NCBI RefSeq assembly: GCF_000717275.1
Contig: NZ_JNYV01000001.1
Coordinates: forward strand, 248,001-312,000
Source of the DNA: Kitasatospora arboriphila
Lineage (GTDB): Bacteria > Actinomycetota > Actinomycetes > Mycobacteriales > Mycobacteriaceae
Reading direction: 5' to 3'
DNA: 64,000 bases
Made by a program: the position numbers and the translations under genes. Shown piece after piece: positions 19,564-30,722 of the stretch (the stretch's first letter is position 1; every line of letters starts with the position of its first letter). The notes beneath the pieces are model-generated. The model saw nothing but the letters and a program-made list of their open reading frames with translations, made no database searches and had not been told where the DNA came from.

Positions 19564-22356
19564 TCAGCCGAGTTCGACGGCCACCACGCCTTTCCGGATG
19601 CTCGCGATGGCCGCAGAAGCGGAACGGGTCAGACGCGACTGCCCGGACGTCTGCAGGCTTGCGGCGGTTCTGATCTGCTCGAGCAGGTCGATGACCTGGC
19701 GGCTCCATCGGACGAAATCACCGGCCGGAAGTGAAGTGCCACGCTCCCCGGCCGCCGCGAGCACCTCGGTGAGGCCTCGCCCCGATGCCCACAGGTAAAT
19801 CGCCGTGGCGAACCCGGCGTCCGGCTCCCGCGTGGGTTCCACGAGATGCTTCATCTCCAGGCGGGTCAGGTCGTGCCAGGCCGAGTGGGTCCGGTGCAGT
19901 GCGTCGCGCACACTGACCACTCCGGTCACGAGTTCGGCGCCACCGTACGAGTCGCGCCTGGATTCGTAGACCACCGACGATGCGACAGCCGCGAGTTCGG
20001 ACGGACCCAGGTCATCCCACAACCCGTCTCTGATGCTCTGACAGATCAGCAGGTCGCTTTCGCTGTACACGCGGCTCAGGGTGTCGCCTGCCGACGTGAT
20101 GTTCAGCTCGCCCTCCGACTCCGCCTTCTCGAGGTACCCCAGTTCGACGAGCACCGCCACGATCCGGTTGAAGTTGATCGACAACGTCGAGGTCCGCTGG
20201 GCAACCGACTCTTCGAGCGCCGAGATCTCACGCGCAACCCGGTTCCGTCGTTCGGCCAACCGAAAGAGTTCGTCGTCCTGAGGTATCTGATGTGCCGGGT
20301 GATTGCGCAGTTCGCTACGTAAACGACTCAATTCACGATCATCTGCCGCGCGGGCGCGCTTCGCCTGTTTACCGCGGGGCATGTCGATGCCCGACGACCG
20401 CAACGCGGACGCGAGGTCTCGTCGACCGCGCCCCGTACGCCTGTCGATCTGCTTGGCGAGCCGCATGTTGCCGAGCACTTGGGGCGGGTTCAGGAAGTCG
20501 CGGGGACCGACCCTGCCACACCAGGCGTCCTCACAGATCACGAGCGGCTTGGGATCACGAATGTCTGTCGCCGGTTCGAGAACCACCGCGAGCCCTCGGT
20601 GTCGGCCGCCGTGCAGGCCGATGACCTGGCCACGCTTGAGTGCGGACAGATCTTCGACCGTGCTCTGCTGCGAGGCCATCCGTGATTCGAACTTGAGCAA
20701 CCGCTCTCGAGACCGGATCTGCTCGCGCAACCTGGTGTAACCCAGGAACCCGTCGATGCCTTCGTCGAGGCCGCGGCCCTCGGCGCGGCCTTCCAGTTCG
20801 ACCTCGATCTTGCGCAGTTGACGGCGCGCGGTGTCGATCTGCCGGGCCTGACCGACCACCGACTTGTCCGCCTGGAACTGTGCGAACGATCGATCCAGCA
20901 GATTTCGCGCACCGGCCAAGCCCAGCCGCCCGATCAGGTTCACGGCCATGTTGTATTCAGGCGCAAAAGAACTGCGCAACGGGAACGTGCGGGCACCAGC
21001 CAGGCCGGCGACGCGAGTCGGTTCGAGATCGTCGGTCCACACGACCACTGCGTGGCCCTCGATGTCGATCCCTCGACGCCCGGCTCGACCGGTCAACTGG
21101 GTGTACTCCCCAGGCGTCAGGTCGACATGCGCCTCACCGTTGAACTTGATCAACCGTTCCAAGACAACCGATCGTGCCGGCATGTTGATGCCCAAAGCCA
21201 GTGTCTCGGTGGCGAACACGGCTTTGACGAGACCTTTGACGAACAATTCTTCGACGGCGTGACGAAATGCGGGCAGCAGTCCGGCGTGGTGGGCGGCGAA
21301 CCCTCGCGTGAGACCTTCGCGCCACGCGTGCACGCCGAGGATGTCCTGGTCCGCTGCCGAGAGTTCGGCGACGTACTTGTCGACGATGACGTCGACCTGC
21401 TTGGCCTGGTCGGGCTCGAGCAACCGGAGGCCTGAACGCAGGCACTGGCTCAGTGCACCCTCGCATCCTGCTCGCGAGAAAATGAAACTGATTGCGGGCA
21501 ACAGACCTTCACGATCGAGACGCGCGATGAGGTCGGGCCGGGAAACCGGTCTCGGAACGCCCCCGCGGCGCCCCTCACCACGTTGAGGTCCGCGCCGACC
21601 GCGTCCGCGTGGGGGAAAGTCGTCGTCGCGGCGCGCCGCGAGTTCGCGGTGCCGGATGTAGCGGGTGAGCTCTGGATTGACCGCCGGCTTCTTGTTCGGT
21701 GCAGCGGCATCACGGTGATCGAACAGGTCGAAGAGTCGGTTGCCGACCAGCATGTGCTGACTGAGCGGCACGGGCCGATGTTCGTCGACGATCACCGTGG
21801 TGTCCCCACGGACGGTTTGGATCCAAGCACCGAACTCTTCGGCGTTGCTGACCGTCGCCGACAGGCTCACGACGCGAACCGAGGGAGCGAGATGCAGGAT
21901 GACCTCCTCCCAGACCGCGCCACGAAAGCGGTCGGCCAAGAAGTGGACCTCATCCATCACCACATGCGAAAGACGGTCGAGCGCGGGTGAATTCGCATAG
22001 ATCATGTTCCGCAACACTTCGGTGGTCATGACCACCACGGGTGCCGAGGAATTGATCGACGAATCGCCGGTGAGCAGACCGATGGACTCCGCACCGTGTG
22101 CCCGGACCAGATCCGCGTACTTCTGGTTGCTCAGCGCCTTGATGGGGGTGGTGTAGAAGCACTTGGTGCCGGCGGCCAGGGCGAGATGCACGGCGAACTC
22201 GCCGACGATCGTCTTGCCTGCGCCGGTGGGCGCGCACACCAGGACGCCGTGTCCGTCGGCGAGCGCCGAGCAGGCATCACGTTGGAACGGATCGAGGGCA
22301 AATGGCTGACGCCCCGCAAACGTGTCCAGCTCGAGTTGCGCCTCAGAGAGTGTCAT
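19564..22356 (-). CDS. helY: DEAD/DEAH-box superfamily 2 helicase HelY
   Basis: A 930-residue Ski2/Mtr4-like helicase with Walker A APTGAGKT (residues 42-49), a DEVH box in [14 protein letters not shown] and motif VI-like [16 protein letters not shown]. The C-terminal part carries the DSHCT-type domain. A basic, arginine- and glycine-rich insertion (about residues 250-270) separates the RecA domains. It is a predicted RNA helicase for RNA processing or decay. It overlaps the end of tatC by 14 bp. The order helY-tatC-tatA-pafC-pafB matches Rv2092c-Rv2096c. Confidence 0.93.
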   Translation of the reverse strand: MTLSEAQLELDTFAGRQPFALDPFQRDACSALADGHGVLVCAPTGAGKTIVGEFAVHLALAAGTKCFYTTPIKALSNQKYADLVRAHGAESIGLLTGDSSINSSAPVVVMTTEVLRNMIYANSPALDRLSHVVMDEVHFLADRFRGAVWEEVILHLAPSVRVVSLSATVSNAEEFGAWIQTVRGDTTVIVDEHRPVPLSQHMLVGNRLFDLFDHRDAAAPNKKPAVNPELTRYIRHRELAARRDDDFPPRGRGRRGPQRGEGRRGGVPRPVSRPDLIARLDREGLLPAISFIFSRAGCEGALSQCLRSGLRLLEPDQAKQVDVIVDKYVAELSAADQDILGVHAWREGLTRGFAAHHAGLLPAFRHAVEELFVKGLVKAVFATETLALGINMPARSVVLERLIKFNGEAHVDLTPGEYTQLTGRAGRRGIDIEGHAVVVWTDDLEPTRVAGLAGARTFPLRSSFAPEYNMAVNLIGRLGLAGARNLLDRSFAQFQADKSVVGQARQIDTARRQLRKIEVELEGRAEGRGLDEGIDGFLGYTRLREQIRSRERLLKFESRMASQQSTVEDLSALKRGQVIGLHGGRHRGLAVVLEPATDIRDPKPLVICEDAWCGRVGPRDFLNPPQVLGNMRLAKQIDRRTGRGRRDLASALRSSGIDMPRGKQAKRARAADDRELSRLRSELRNHPAHQIPQDDELFRLAERRNRVAREISALEESVAQRTSTLSINFNRIVAVLVELGYLEKAESEGELNITSAGDTLSRVYSESDLLICQSIRDGLWDDLGPSELAAVASSVVYESRRDSYGGAELVTGVVSVRDALHRTHSAWHDLTRLEMKHLVEPTREPDAGFATAIYLWASGRGLTEVLAAAGERGTSLPAGDFVRWSRQVIDLLEQIRTAASLQTSGQSRLTRSASAAIASIRKGVVAVELG

Positions 22357-23314
22357 CGAAGTGATCGGCTCCGCTCATCGAAGGGGCCGTCGACACCGGC
22401 GCGGGGCGCTCGACCGGGCCGGAAGCGGGTACTGATCCCGTCGGGCCGCCGATCGGCGAGGCCTCGTCATCACTGACGTCTCCCCATTCGGCTTCCTGAC
22501 GTTTGGCCTTGCGGTAGTCGTGGAGATGCGCGATCTGGATGGCCATCTCGAGCAGGATCGTCAACGCGCCCGCCAGGGCGAGCATCGTGAACGGATCAGA
22601 GCCCGGTGTGAAGAACGCGGCGAACACGAACATGCCGAAGATCAGTCCGCGACGCCAGGCCTTGAGTCGCTCGTAGCTGAGCACGCCGATCATGTTCAGG
22701 GCCACGATCAGCAACGGCAGTTCAAAACTCACCCCGAAGATGATCAGCAGATGCAGCAGGAAGTTGAAGTACTGGTCGCCGGCGAGCGCTGTGATCTGCA
22801 CGTTGTCACCGATGGTCAGCAGGACCTCGAACGCCTTGGTCATGACGAGGTAGGCAAGCACGGTTCCGGCGAGGAACAGCAGGGCCGCGCAGCTGACGAA
22901 CGAGACTGCGTACTTGCGTTCCTTGTCGTGCATACCCGGGGTGATGAACTCCCACAGTTGGTAGAACCAGATCGGGCACGCCATCACGAATCCGGCAGTC
23001 AGTGCCACCTTCAATCGCAGCATGAACTGGTCGAACGGGCCGGTCGCGAGGAGACGGCAGGCATCGTCGCCGGTGAGGTTGGCGCGGGAGGATTCCGGCA
23101 AATTGCAATAGGGCTCACGCAGGAGATCGCCGAGCGAGTCGATACCCAGGAAGCCATGGGAGTACCACACGAAACCGAGGATCGTGGTGAGTGCTATCGC
23201 GGCCACCGAGATCAGCAGCCGGGTCCGCAATTCGCGCAGGTGGTCCACCAACGACATCGTTCCGTCGGGGTTCACTTTGCGCTTGCGGCGCCGAGGGTCA
23301 AGAGGAATGCGCAC
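22343..23314 (-). CDS. tatC: Sec-independent protein translocase TatC
   Basis: A 323-residue protein with six hydrophobic segments and the TatC signature [12 protein letters not shown] at the cytoplasmic N-terminus, then [33 protein letters not shown]. TatC binds the twin-arginine signal of folded exported proteins. The last 50 residues are a hydrophilic, acidic and proline-containing tail longer than in E. coli. tatA is 117 bp upstream; a tatB gene is not in the window. It overlaps helY by 14 bp. Confidence 0.96.
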   Translation of the reverse strand: MRIPLDPRRRKRKVNPDGTMSLVDHLRELRTRLLISVAAIALTTILGFVWYSHGFLGIDSLGDLLREPYCNLPESSRANLTGDDACRLLATGPFDQFMLRLKVALTAGFVMACPIWFYQLWEFITPGMHDKERKYAVSFVSCAALLFLAGTVLAYLVMTKAFEVLLTIGDNVQITALAGDQYFNFLLHLLIIFGVSFELPLLIVALNMIGVLSYERLKAWRRGLIFGMFVFAAFFTPGSDPFTMLALAGALTILLEMAIQIAHLHDYRKAKRQEAEWGDVSDDEASPIGGPTGSVPASGPVERPAPVSTAPSMSGADHFDDTL

Positions 23315-23431
23315 GGTGTGAACTATTCAGGTCAGTGAGAGGTGCGCCGAACAGAAAGCGACCTCTCCGGTCCGCAGTGTGGTCCATGAAGAGGTCGTCG
23401 TCCTGTGCCGGCCGTACGGCGGTGGAAACGC

Positions 23432-23698
23432 TCAGGCAGATCTGCGTTCGGATTCGGTGCTGGTGGCCGAAGCAGCGTCCGTTCCCGTGGTGATCTGTCG
23501 TGGGTCCGGGGTCGCGGCGGTCGTCGGGGGCGTCTCCGTGTCCGACTTGCCGTCGTTCTGCATCTCCTTGACCTCGCTCTTGAAGATGCGCATCGACCTG
23601 CCCAGTCCGCGCGCGGCGTCAGGAAGCTTCTTTGATCCGAAAAGGATCAGAAAAACGACCACCACCAGGATGATGTGCCAAGGCTGTAATGCGTTCAT
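23432..23698 (-). CDS. tatA: Sec-independent protein translocase TatA
   Basis: An 88-residue protein from ATG 23698: one N-terminal membrane helix ([20 protein letters not shown]), the FGSKKLPD hinge, an amphipathic helix ([19 protein letters not shown]) and a disordered Thr/Pro-rich tail. TatA oligomerises to form the passage for folded proteins recruited by TatC. Longer in-frame readings upstream of 23698 lack family similarity. It stands between pafC and tatC, all on the minus strand. Confidence 0.95.
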   Translation of the reverse strand: MNALQPWHIILVVVVFLILFGSKKLPDAARGLGRSMRIFKSEVKEMQNDGKSDTETPPTTAATPDPRQITTGTDAASATSTESERRSA

Positions 23699-23787
23699 GG
23701 TGCGGTTACCTCTCCCAATCGAGTATGTCTGCGATGCTACCCGGAAACCGGGCAGTCGACGTGTGAGTGCCGACGCTCGGCAATTGC

Positions 23788-24753
23788 TCAGCTGTACATC
23801 GCCAGCGTTGCAGCTGCCCTGGCCTGGATATCCGCGGCCATCTCGTCGGCATTGAGCACCTTGATCTTGCCACCGAAACCGAGAACGAACCGGGTGAGCC
23901 ATTCGGCTGACCCGTACGTCATCGTTGCCAGCACCGGCTGATCCGAACCGGCGATCCCGTCAGGATCGACCGGCTCGATGAGGTAGTAGTCGAGAACCCA
24001 GACCACCTCCGGATCGATCTCGATCACCGCCTGCGGCAACGTGGGGTCGGATTCGAAGAGCGCAAGCGTCTGGTCGGACTCTGCGGTCGCCGGTGGCCGA
24101 GCCGGCTCGTCGAGTACGGATGCCTCGTCGATCCGGTCGAACCGGAACAACCGGATACCCCCGCTGGAACGGCACCAGCCCTCGAGGTATCCGCGACCGT
24201 CCACCGCCTGGATACGGATGGGGTCGACGACCCGCTCGGTGACCTCGTCGCGGGATGCAGAGTAGTACCGCAGCCGCACAGCATGACGCCGACGGACCGC
24301 ATCCCGCACGGCGATCACCGCAGGCGACTCGGCCGGATCGGAGTCAGAGGTCGGCGTCTCGGTGACGGCTTCCCCTATCGGCGTACCCATCGCATTCTCG
24401 ATCTTCGCGATCGCCCGCCGCGCAGCAGCAGCATCCACCACGCCCGATGCGTCGATCAGCGAGCGCAGGGCCACCAGCAGAGGTGCGGCTTCGGCCGCGG
24501 TGAGCTTGAGCGGTCGGTCGATGCCCGCGGAGAAGGTCACCTCGACGCTGTCCTCGGTGAACGACAGGTCGATGAGGTCGCCGGGCGAATACCCCGGCAG
24601 TCCGCACATCCACAGTTGATTGAGGTCGTCCATCACCTGCTTCGGCGTGGTACCGAGGTCGCGAGCCGCTTCTGCAGCGCTGACCCCAGGGTTTGCCAAG
24701 AAGTACGGCACCATCACGAGCAGGCGAGTGAGCCGACTGGTCCCCGAGCTCAT
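23788..24753 (-). CDS. pafC: PafC, WYL-domain DNA-damage transcription activator subunit
   Basis: A 321-residue regulator: N-terminal winged helix-turn-helix ([29 protein letters not shown]), central WYL domain ([24 protein letters not shown]) and C-terminal WCX domain. In mycobacteria PafB and PafC act as a heterodimer that activates most LexA-independent DNA-damage genes. ATG 24753 is used because it overlaps the pafB stop (ATGA at 24750-24753). An in-frame extension to 24978 is antisense noise inside pafB. Confidence 0.93.
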   Translation of the reverse strand: MSSGTSRLTRLLVMVPYFLANPGVSAAEAARDLGTTPKQVMDDLNQLWMCGLPGYSPGDLIDLSFTEDSVEVTFSAGIDRPLKLTAAEAAPLLVALRSLIDASGVVDAAAARRAIAKIENAMGTPIGEAVTETPTSDSDPAESPAVIAVRDAVRRRHAVRLRYYSASRDEVTERVVDPIRIQAVDGRGYLEGWCRSSGGIRLFRFDRIDEASVLDEPARPPATAESDQTLALFESDPTLPQAVIEIDPEVVWVLDYYLIEPVDPDGIAGSDQPVLATMTYGSAEWLTRFVLGFGGKIKVLNADEMAADIQARAAATLAMYS

Positions 24754-25745
24754 GAGCTCACTCCCGCAAGGCTTTTCAGACCGTCGACCACCGTGTTGCG
24801 TAGTTCGGGGGGATCGATCACCACCGCGTCGGTACCCGCTGCGAGAACCTGGCGGGTTAATCCGTCCACCGACCTCATCTCGATCTGGAGGACGGATCCC
24901 TGTCGGCCGTCGTGATCGCCGGGCTCCTCGCCCTTGGCCATCCGCCGCAGCCCGGCGGCGCGGTCCGCGGCGACCCACACACGGGCGGTGACCGCAGGAC
25001 CCGAGCGGTCGACGGCCGCGCCCACGATGGCCCGCAGGTCCACGTCCCCGGGGCGGGCGACGTCGCCCGCCTTACCGAACGGGGTAACCGTTGCGATACG
25101 GGTCAACCGGAACGTGCGGGTCTGTCCGCGATCGCGGTCATGGCCGACGAGATACCACCGACCTTGATGGGTGACCACTCCCCACGGTTCGACCGTGCGG
25201 GTGACGTAGGGCGCGGTGCGCGATGAGCGATGTTCGAACCGCACCGGCCGGCTCTCCTCGAGAGCGGCCAGCAACGTTCCCAGGACTTCTGGCGACCCGA
25301 TCCCACGAGGGGCACTCGAGTGGATCGCCGTGGCGCCCGCATCGAACGCGGATTCGGAATCCATCTGCACACCTGCGGCCCGCAACTTCATCAGAGCGCT
25401 GTTGCTGGTGGCCGCCAATTCCGGGGTGTCCCACAGCGCGGCGGCCAGCGCGACAGCGGCGGCCTCATCGGTGTCGAGGTCGATGTCGGGTAGCTCGTAG
25501 GATTCGCGGTTGATTCGATAACCGTCGACCGGCGAGAACCCAGAACTGCGCCCCGTCTCCAGCGGGATGCCGAGATCACGCAACTCGGTCTTGTCCCGCT
25601 CGAACATCCGATTGAATGCCTCGTCGGATTTGGAGTCCTGGTATCCGGCGACGCTACTGCGGATCTGGTCGGCCGAGAGGTATTGCCGGGTGGCCAGCAG
25701 ACAGATGACCAGGTTCATCAATCGTTCAACCTTATTGATCGCCAC
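24750..25745 (-). CDS. pafB: PafB, WYL-domain DNA-damage transcription activator subunit
   Basis: A 331-residue paralogue of PafC with N-terminal HTH (MAINKVERLMNLVICLLATRQYLSADQIRSSV, shown in two motifs by MNLVICLLA and LSADQIR), a WYL domain (VRFEHRSSRTAPYVTRTVEPWGVV) and a C-terminal WCX part. It starts with GTG 25745, 24 bp after pafA, and overlaps pafC by 4 bp. Known family role: PafBC binds RecA-NDp promoters after DNA damage. Despite the name it is not needed for pupylation. Confidence 0.93.
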   Translation of the reverse strand: MAINKVERLMNLVICLLATRQYLSADQIRSSVAGYQDSKSDEAFNRMFERDKTELRDLGIPLETGRSSGFSPVDGYRINRESYELPDIDLDTDEAAAVALAAALWDTPELAATSNSALMKLRAAGVQMDSESAFDAGATAIHSSAPRGIGSPEVLGTLLAALEESRPVRFEHRSSRTAPYVTRTVEPWGVVTHQGRWYLVGHDRDRGQTRTFRLTRIATVTPFGKAGDVARPGDVDLRAIVGAAVDRSGPAVTARVWVAADRAAGLRRMAKGEEPGDHDGRQGSVLQIEMRSVDGLTRQVLAAGTDAVVIDPPELRNTVVDGLKSLAGVSS

Positions 25746-25769
25746 CCGGACAGCTTAGTGTCGGCCTCG

Positions 25770-27128
25770 CTACATGGAGGCAATCAGGCGATCGACGCGC
25801 TCATCGACATTGCGGAACGGGTCCTTGCAGAGCACCGTCCGCTGCGCTTGATCGTTCAGTTTCAGATGCACCCAGTCGACGGTGAAGTCGCGGCCGGCCT
25901 TCTGCGCAGCCGCGATGAAGTCGCCACGAAGCTTGGCGCGCGTGGTCTGAGGCGGTGTGTCCACCGCCGCGGCGATGGCCTCGTCGGTGGTGACACGCGC
26001 GGCCAGGCCCTTGCGCTGAAGCAGATCGAAGACGCCGCGACCTCGTTTGATGTCGTGGTACGCCAGGTCCAGCTGAGAGATCTTGGGATCGGACAGATCC
26101 ATCGAATAGCGGTCCTGGTAGCGCTGGAACAGCTTGCGCTTGATGACCCAGTCGACCTCGGTGTCCACCTTGGCGTAGTCCTGCTGCTCCACCGCATCGA
26201 GCATCCGGCCCCACAGGTCGACGACCTGGGTCATCTGCTGATCTGGCTTACGGGTGCGCAGGTGCTCGACGGCTCTGGCGTGATACTCCCGCTGGATGTC
26301 CAGAGCACTGGCCTGGCGGCCGCCGGCCAGGCGAACCGGGCGGCGCCCCGTGAGGTCGTGGGACACCTCGCGAATCGCCCGAATCGGGTTGTCCAAGGCG
26401 AAGTCACGGAAGGCGACGCCGGCCTCGATCATCTCGAGGACCAGAGCCGCCGACCCCACTTTGAGCATCGTGGTGGTCTCGGCCATGTTCGAATCGCCGA
26501 CTATCACGTGCAGCCGGCGATACTTCTCGGCGTCTGCGTGCGGTTCGTCGCGGGTGTTGATGATCGGCCGGCTGCGGGTGGTGGCCGATGACACGCCCTC
26601 CCAGATGTGCTCGGCGCGCTGCGACAGACAGAATGTGGCCGCCTTGGGCGTTTGTAGGACTTTGCCTGCGCCGCAGATCAATTGCCGGGTGACGAGGAAC
26701 GGGAGCAGGACGTCCGAGATCTTCGAGAACTCACCGGCACGCACCACCAGGTAGTTCTCGTGGCAACCGTACGAGTTGCCCGCGGAGTCGGTGTTGTTCT
26801 TGAACAGGTAGATGTCCCCACCGATACCCTCGTCGGCCAATCGACGTTCGGCGTCGATGAGCAGATCTTCGAGTACGAGTTCGCCCGCACGGTCGTGCTC
26901 GATCAGTTGTTGCAGGTTGTCGCACTCGGCAGTGGCGTACTCGGGGTGTGAACCGACGTCCAGGTAGAGCCGTGCCCCGTTTTGCAGGAACACGTTCGAT
27001 GAACGGCCCCACGACACCACCCGGCGGAACAGATACCGAGCGACTTCATCGGGACTGAGCCGGCGGTGCCCATGAAAAGTACATGTGACACCGAATTCGG
27101 TTTCGATACCCATAATTCGTCGCTGCAC
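25770..27128 (-). CDS. pafA: Pup-protein ligase PafA
   Basis: A 452-residue glutamine-synthetase-fold ligase, exactly the usual length when started at GTG 27128 ([13 protein letters not shown]). Visible catalytic features include Glu9 in GIETEFG and Asp57 in [13 protein letters not shown]. It phosphorylates the C-terminal glutamate of Pup and joins it to substrate lysines. The track-length extension upstream to 27221 lacks similarity. It lies 40 bp after prcA and 24 bp before pafB in the proteasome gene cluster. Confidence 0.97.
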   Translation of the reverse strand: MQRRIMGIETEFGVTCTFHGHRRLSPDEVARYLFRRVVSWGRSSNVFLQNGARLYLDVGSHPEYATAECDNLQQLIEHDRAGELVLEDLLIDAERRLADEGIGGDIYLFKNNTDSAGNSYGCHENYLVVRAGEFSKISDVLLPFLVTRQLICGAGKVLQTPKAATFCLSQRAEHIWEGVSSATTRSRPIINTRDEPHADAEKYRRLHVIVGDSNMAETTTMLKVGSAALVLEMIEAGVAFRDFALDNPIRAIREVSHDLTGRRPVRLAGGRQASALDIQREYHARAVEHLRTRKPDQQMTQVVDLWGRMLDAVEQQDYAKVDTEVDWVIKRKLFQRYQDRYSMDLSDPKISQLDLAYHDIKRGRGVFDLLQRKGLAARVTTDEAIAAAVDTPPQTTRAKLRGDFIAAAQKAGRDFTVDWVHLKLNDQAQRTVLCKDPFRNVDERVDRLIASM

Positions 27129-27168
27129 GATTTCAACCCTACCGCCGAGTGTCCGAGTGGGTACGGAT

Positions 27169-27981
27169 TCAGCTTTCGGTTCCATTGGAGCCACCGGCAC
27201 CGGTCGCGCCGTCGGCGCCATCGGAGTCGGTGGAAGGACGTTCTGGCAACAGGTCCACCAAGGCGGTTCCGGTCAGCCGTCGGAACGCTCGTCGAGGCCG
27301 TCCGTGATCCAGAATTGCCACCTCGAGGTCGCCCGGTTCGAGCTTGCGCGGTTCGGCGGCGACTGTGGTACTCGAGCCCGAGCCGGAGCTCGAACCGTTG
27401 GGCGCAGGCGGGGTTTCGAGCGCCTTGATCGCCGAGGCCAACGCGCTTCGTAGATCGGCGTTCCCGTCGTACGCGTCCTTCATGGACGCCGAGATCGCCT
27501 CGGTGGCGCCACCCATGACCAGGAACCGCGTCTCGTCGACGATCGAGCCGTCATAGGTGATCCGGTACAGCTGGGACGGGCCCGGTTTTCCGGGCCGGCT
27601 CACCTCGGCCACACACAGCTCGACCTCAAACGGTTTCGGCTGCTCGGTGAACACCGAACCGAGTGTGTTGGCGTATGCGTTGGCGAGCGACAACCCACTC
27701 ACGTCGGCACGGTCGTAGTTGTAGCCGCGCATATCGGCGTGCTGGATACCGGCCTTGCGCAGGCTCTCGAACTCGTTGTACTTGCCGACCGCGGCAAACC
27801 CGATCCGGTCATAGATCTCGCTGACCTTGCGCAGTGTGTTGGAGGGGTTCTCCGCGACGAAAAGCACTCCGTCGGCGTAGGTCAGAGCGATGACGCTGCG
27901 GCCCCGGGCAATACCCTTGCGTGCCAGCTCTGACCGGTCACGCATGATCTGTTCGGCGCTGGCGTAATACGGGAACGTCAT
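27169..27981 (-). CDS. prcA: 20S proteasome alpha subunit PrcA
   Basis: A 270-residue alpha-type subunit ([23 protein letters not shown] at the N-terminus, [34 protein letters not shown]). Alpha rings gate the chamber and dock Mpa. There is no catalytic threonine, as expected. The C-terminal 45 residues are low complexity (serine-, glycine- and aspartate-rich). The start overlaps the prcB stop by 4 bp (ATGA at 27978-27981). Confidence 0.97.
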   Translation of the reverse strand: MTFPYYASAEQIMRDRSELARKGIARGRSVIALTYADGVLFVAENPSNTLRKVSEIYDRIGFAAVGKYNEFESLRKAGIQHADMRGYNYDRADVSGLSLANAYANTLGSVFTEQPKPFEVELCVAEVSRPGKPGPSQLYRITYDGSIVDETRFLVMGGATEAISASMKDAYDGNADLRSALASAIKALETPPAPNGSSSGSGSSTTVAAEPRKLEPGDLEVAILDHGRPRRAFRRLTGTALVDLLPERPSTDSDGADGATGAGGSNGTES

Positions 27982-28796
27982 GACTGCGTCCCTTCGACGG
28001 CGGAGCGACGGGTGATCACCGATCGGGCCGCCTCTTCGATCTGGGCGGCAGACACCTCAGCTGCACCTTCGGCGGTCACCACCGCGGCAGTCGGGTACAG
28101 CCCCCGGACCATGTCGGGACCACCGGTGGCGGAGTCGTCGTCGGCCGCGTCGTACAGCGATTCGACAGCGATCTCGAGAGCCTGGGAGCCGGTCAGGTCA
28201 TGTCGATACAGCTTCTTGATGGCCGACTTCGCGAACACCGAGCCCGACCCGATCGCCTGGAACCCGCCGTGTTCCTCGTGGCGGTCCCCCGCGACGTCGA
28301 ACGAGAAGATGCGACCCGGCCGCTGTGGGTCGATCGCATCGGAGTCGTAACCGACGAGCAGAGGGATGGCTGCGAGTCCGGCCATGGCCGCCTGGAGGTT
28401 GGAGCGGACCATCGAGGCAAGTCGATTGACCTTGCCGTCGAGGGTGAGCGAGACGCCCTCAATCTTCTCGTAGTGCTCGAGTTCGACGGCGAAGAGCCGG
28501 ATCATCTCGACGGCGACACCCGCTGTCCCGGCGATGCCTGCCGCCGAGTAGTCGTCGGTGATGAACACCTTGCGCATGTCGCGACTGGCGATCATGTTGC
28601 CCGCGGTGGCTCGGCGGTCGCCGGCCAACACCACGCCACCCGGATACGCGATGGCGACGATGGTGGTTCCGTGCGGGATGTTCGCAGTTACCCCCTCGGG
28701 AAACCGGTTGACCGGCAACAGGTCTGGCGCGTGATTACGCAGGTAGTCGGAGAACGACGAGATGTCCTGACCAAGTGACTGGATTCGATCGGTCAC
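27978..28796 (-). CDS. prcB: 20S proteasome beta subunit PrcB
   Basis: A 272-residue precursor. A 43-residue propeptide ends IPHG, and Thr44 ([19 protein letters not shown]) becomes the N-terminal catalytic threonine after self-cleavage. [20 protein letters not shown] and the later [15 protein letters not shown] match bacterial beta subunits. It starts with GTG 28796 overlapping the pup stop by 4 bp. The fourteen-subunit beta core degrades pupylated proteins delivered by Mpa. Confidence 0.97.
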   Translation of the reverse strand: MTDRIQSLGQDISSFSDYLRNHAPDLLPVNRFPEGVTANIPHGTTIVAIAYPGGVVLAGDRRATAGNMIASRDMRKVFITDDYSAAGIAGTAGVAVEMIRLFAVELEHYEKIEGVSLTLDGKVNRLASMVRSNLQAAMAGLAAIPLLVGYDSDAIDPQRPGRIFSFDVAGDRHEEHGGFQAIGSGSVFAKSAIKKLYRHDLTGSQALEIAVESLYDAADDDSATGGPDMVRGLYPTAAVVTAEGAAEVSAAQIEEAARSVITRRSAVEGTQS

Positions 28797-28987
28797 TGGC
28801 CGCCCTTCTGGACATAGGCGCGCACAAAGTCTTCGGCGTTCTCCTCGAGCACGTCATCGATCTCGTCGAGCAGGTCGTCGGTGTCGTCGGTCAGCTTCTC
28901 GCGACGCTCTTGACCCGCGCCCGAATCCGAACCGGCATCGTTGTCGTCGTCGTTACCGCCTGAACGCTTGGTTTGCTCCTGCGCCAT
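28793..28987 (-). CDS. pup: Prokaryotic ubiquitin-like protein Pup
   Basis: A 64-residue acidic, disordered protein ending KGGQ. The C-terminal glutamine must be deamidated by Dop to glutamate before PafA can ligate it. The middle ([19 protein letters not shown]) is the segment that folds on the Mpa coiled coil, and [14 protein letters not shown] is the conserved tail. A clear GGAGG site precedes ATG 28987. It is the first gene of the pup-prcB-prcA block, whose genes overlap by 4 bp. Confidence 0.98.
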   Translation of the reverse strand: MAQEQTKRSGGNDDDNDAGSDSGAGQERREKLTDDTDDLLDEIDDVLEENAEDFVRAYVQKGGQ

Positions 28988-29005
28988 CGCTGCCTCCTTC
29001 AGAAC

Positions 29006-29072
29006 ACGGCCCCGCCGGGGCCGTCCGTATATTCACACTACCGTTCAAAGCCGACACCGCTCGGGATATACG
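29006..29072 (-). promoter_or_regulatory. Region upstream of pup: hairpin and inverted repeat
   Basis: The 100-bp dop-pup gap has an 8-bp GC hairpin ACGGCCCC-GCC-GGGGCCGT (29006-29024) just before the pup ribosome site. It also has the inverted repeat CGTATAT (29026-29032) / ATATACG (29066-29072), AT-rich against its surroundings and a likely place for a pup promoter. The hairpin may be a dop terminator or a 5' stabilising stem. Confidence 0.45.
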
Positions 29073-29087
29073 AGTCGTGCCAGATCC

Positions 29088-30587
29088 TCAATTCGTGAGC
29101 TGCTCCACGAGTTCGGCGGCCGAGTTCACCGAATCGAGCAGTTCCCCGACGTGCGCGCGGCTGCCTCGTAGCGGCTCCAGGGTCGGGATGCGGACCAGGG
29201 ACTCGCCGCCCAGATCGAAGATGACCGAATCCCAGCTGGCGGCGGCTATGTCGGCACCGAATCGCCTGAGACATTCACCGCGGAAGTACGCACGGGTGTT
29301 CTCCGGTGGATTGCCGACGGCGTCCATCACCTGTTGCTCGGTGGTCAGCCGCTTCATCGAACCGCGCGCCACCAGTCGGTTGTAGAGGCCTTTGTCGAGA
29401 CGGACGTCGGAGTACTGCAGATCGACCAGCTGCAACCGGGGTGCCGACCAGGCCAGGCCCTCACGGTTGCGGAAACCCTCCAGCAGGCGCAGTTTCGCCG
29501 GCCAGTCGAGCAAGTTGGCGCACTCCATCGGATCGCGTTCGAGCTTGTCCAGGACGTCGGCCCACGTGTCGAGAACGTCTTTGGCCCTGAGGTCATCGCT
29601 GTTGTTCTTGTCGTGGAAGGCGACACAGCGCTCGTGATAGATCCGCTGGATCGCGAGCGCGGTCATCTCTCGCCCATCGGCCAGCGCGACCGTGGTCTGC
29701 AGCGTCGGGTCGTGGCTGATGACGTGTACGGCGTGGACGGGGCGGGCCAGTTCGAGGTCGCCCAGTTCGACACCGGCCTCGATCAGATCCAGTACGAGTG
29801 AGGCAGTGCCCACCTTGAGGTACGTCGCGGTCTCGGCCAGGTTGGCGTCGCCGATGATGACGTGCAGCCGGCGATAACGCTCAGGGTCGGCGTGTGGCTC
29901 GTCGCGGGTGTTGATGATGCCGCGCTTGAGGGTCGTCTCCAGACCCACCTCGACCTCGATGTAGTCGGCGCGCTGGCTCAGCTGGAACCCGGCATCGTCA
30001 CCGGACTGGCCGATACCGACGCGGCCGGATCCGGTGATCACCTGCCGGGAGGCGAAGAACGGGGTGAGACCGGTGATCACCGAGGTGAACGGCGTGGACC
30101 GGGCCATCAGGTAGTTCTCATGGGTGCCGTAGGAGGCACCCTTTCCGTCGATGTTGTTCTTGTAGAGCTGTAGTTTCGGCGCCCCTGGAACGCTGGCGAC
30201 ATGCCGCGCGGCCGCTTCCATCACGCGCTCCCCCGCCTTGTCCCAGATGACGGCGTCGAGTGGATCGGTCACCTCGGGCGCCGAGTACTCGGGATGGGCG
30301 TGGTCGACGTACAGCCGGGCGCCATTGGTCAAGATCATGTTCGCCGCGCCGACCTCGTCGGCGTCGATGATGGGTGCCGGACCCGAACTGCGACCGAGGT
30401 CGAAGCCGCGTGCATCGCGCAGCGGCGACTCCACCTCGTAGTCCCAGCGAGTGCGCTTGGCGCGGGGTACCCCGGCGGCCGCTGCGTAGGCGAGGACCGC
30501 CTGCGTCGACGTCATGATCGGGTTGGCACCGGGATCGTTCGGAGCCGAGATTCCGTACTCGACTTCGGTTCCGATAATTCGCTGCAT
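29088..30587 (-). CDS. dop: Pup deamidase/depupylase Dop
   Basis: A 499-residue PafA paralogue started at ATG 30587 ([16 protein letters not shown]). It has the catalytic Asp95 in [14 protein letters not shown] and the inserted segment before it (about residues 40-78) that sets Dop apart from PafA. It deamidates the Pup C-terminal Gln and removes Pup from proteins. Further in-frame codons to 30758 read into the divergent glgP gene and are rejected; ATG 30620 is a weaker alternative. It is upstream of pup in the same direction. Confidence 0.97.
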   Translation of the reverse strand: MQRIIGTEVEYGISAPNDPGANPIMTSTQAVLAYAAAAGVPRAKRTRWDYEVESPLRDARGFDLGRSSGPAPIIDADEVGAANMILTNGARLYVDHAHPEYSAPEVTDPLDAVIWDKAGERVMEAAARHVASVPGAPKLQLYKNNIDGKGASYGTHENYLMARSTPFTSVITGLTPFFASRQVITGSGRVGIGQSGDDAGFQLSQRADYIEVEVGLETTLKRGIINTRDEPHADPERYRRLHVIIGDANLAETATYLKVGTASLVLDLIEAGVELGDLELARPVHAVHVISHDPTLQTTVALADGREMTALAIQRIYHERCVAFHDKNNSDDLRAKDVLDTWADVLDKLERDPMECANLLDWPAKLRLLEGFRNREGLAWSAPRLQLVDLQYSDVRLDKGLYNRLVARGSMKRLTTEQQVMDAVGNPPENTRAYFRGECLRRFGADIAAASWDSVIFDLGGESLVRIPTLEPLRGSRAHVGELLDSVNSAAELVEQLTN

Positions 30588-30709
30588 TCCCCGAGCGTAG
30601 CCGGGGGTCGCCGGGCTCATACCGAGCGCTCCCGTCGAAATGTCCGGCCGTCTGATGACGAGCTGATGTACACAAGTTCTCGGGGGTCGCGAACCCGCTG
30701 TTGCGTGGG

Positions 30710-30715
30710 TAGGGT
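30710..30715 (+). promoter_or_regulatory. Predicted -10 of glgP (leaderless)
   Basis: TAGGGT ends 7 nt before the GTG at 30723, with no Shine-Dalgarno sequence. The site supports this GTG over the far longer open frame upstream, which runs antisense to dop. Confidence 0.5.
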
Positions 30716-30722
30716 TTGCTCG

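Noticed and set aside
22520..23338. 272-codon open frame on the plus strand
   Set aside because: Antisense to tatC, with a His/Glu/Gln-rich translation typical of reverse-strand hydrophobic codons.
30201..30722. N-terminal extension of glgP
   Set aside because: Lies antisense to dop and has no similarity to phosphorylases; GTG 30723 gives the family start and has a -10 directly upstream.
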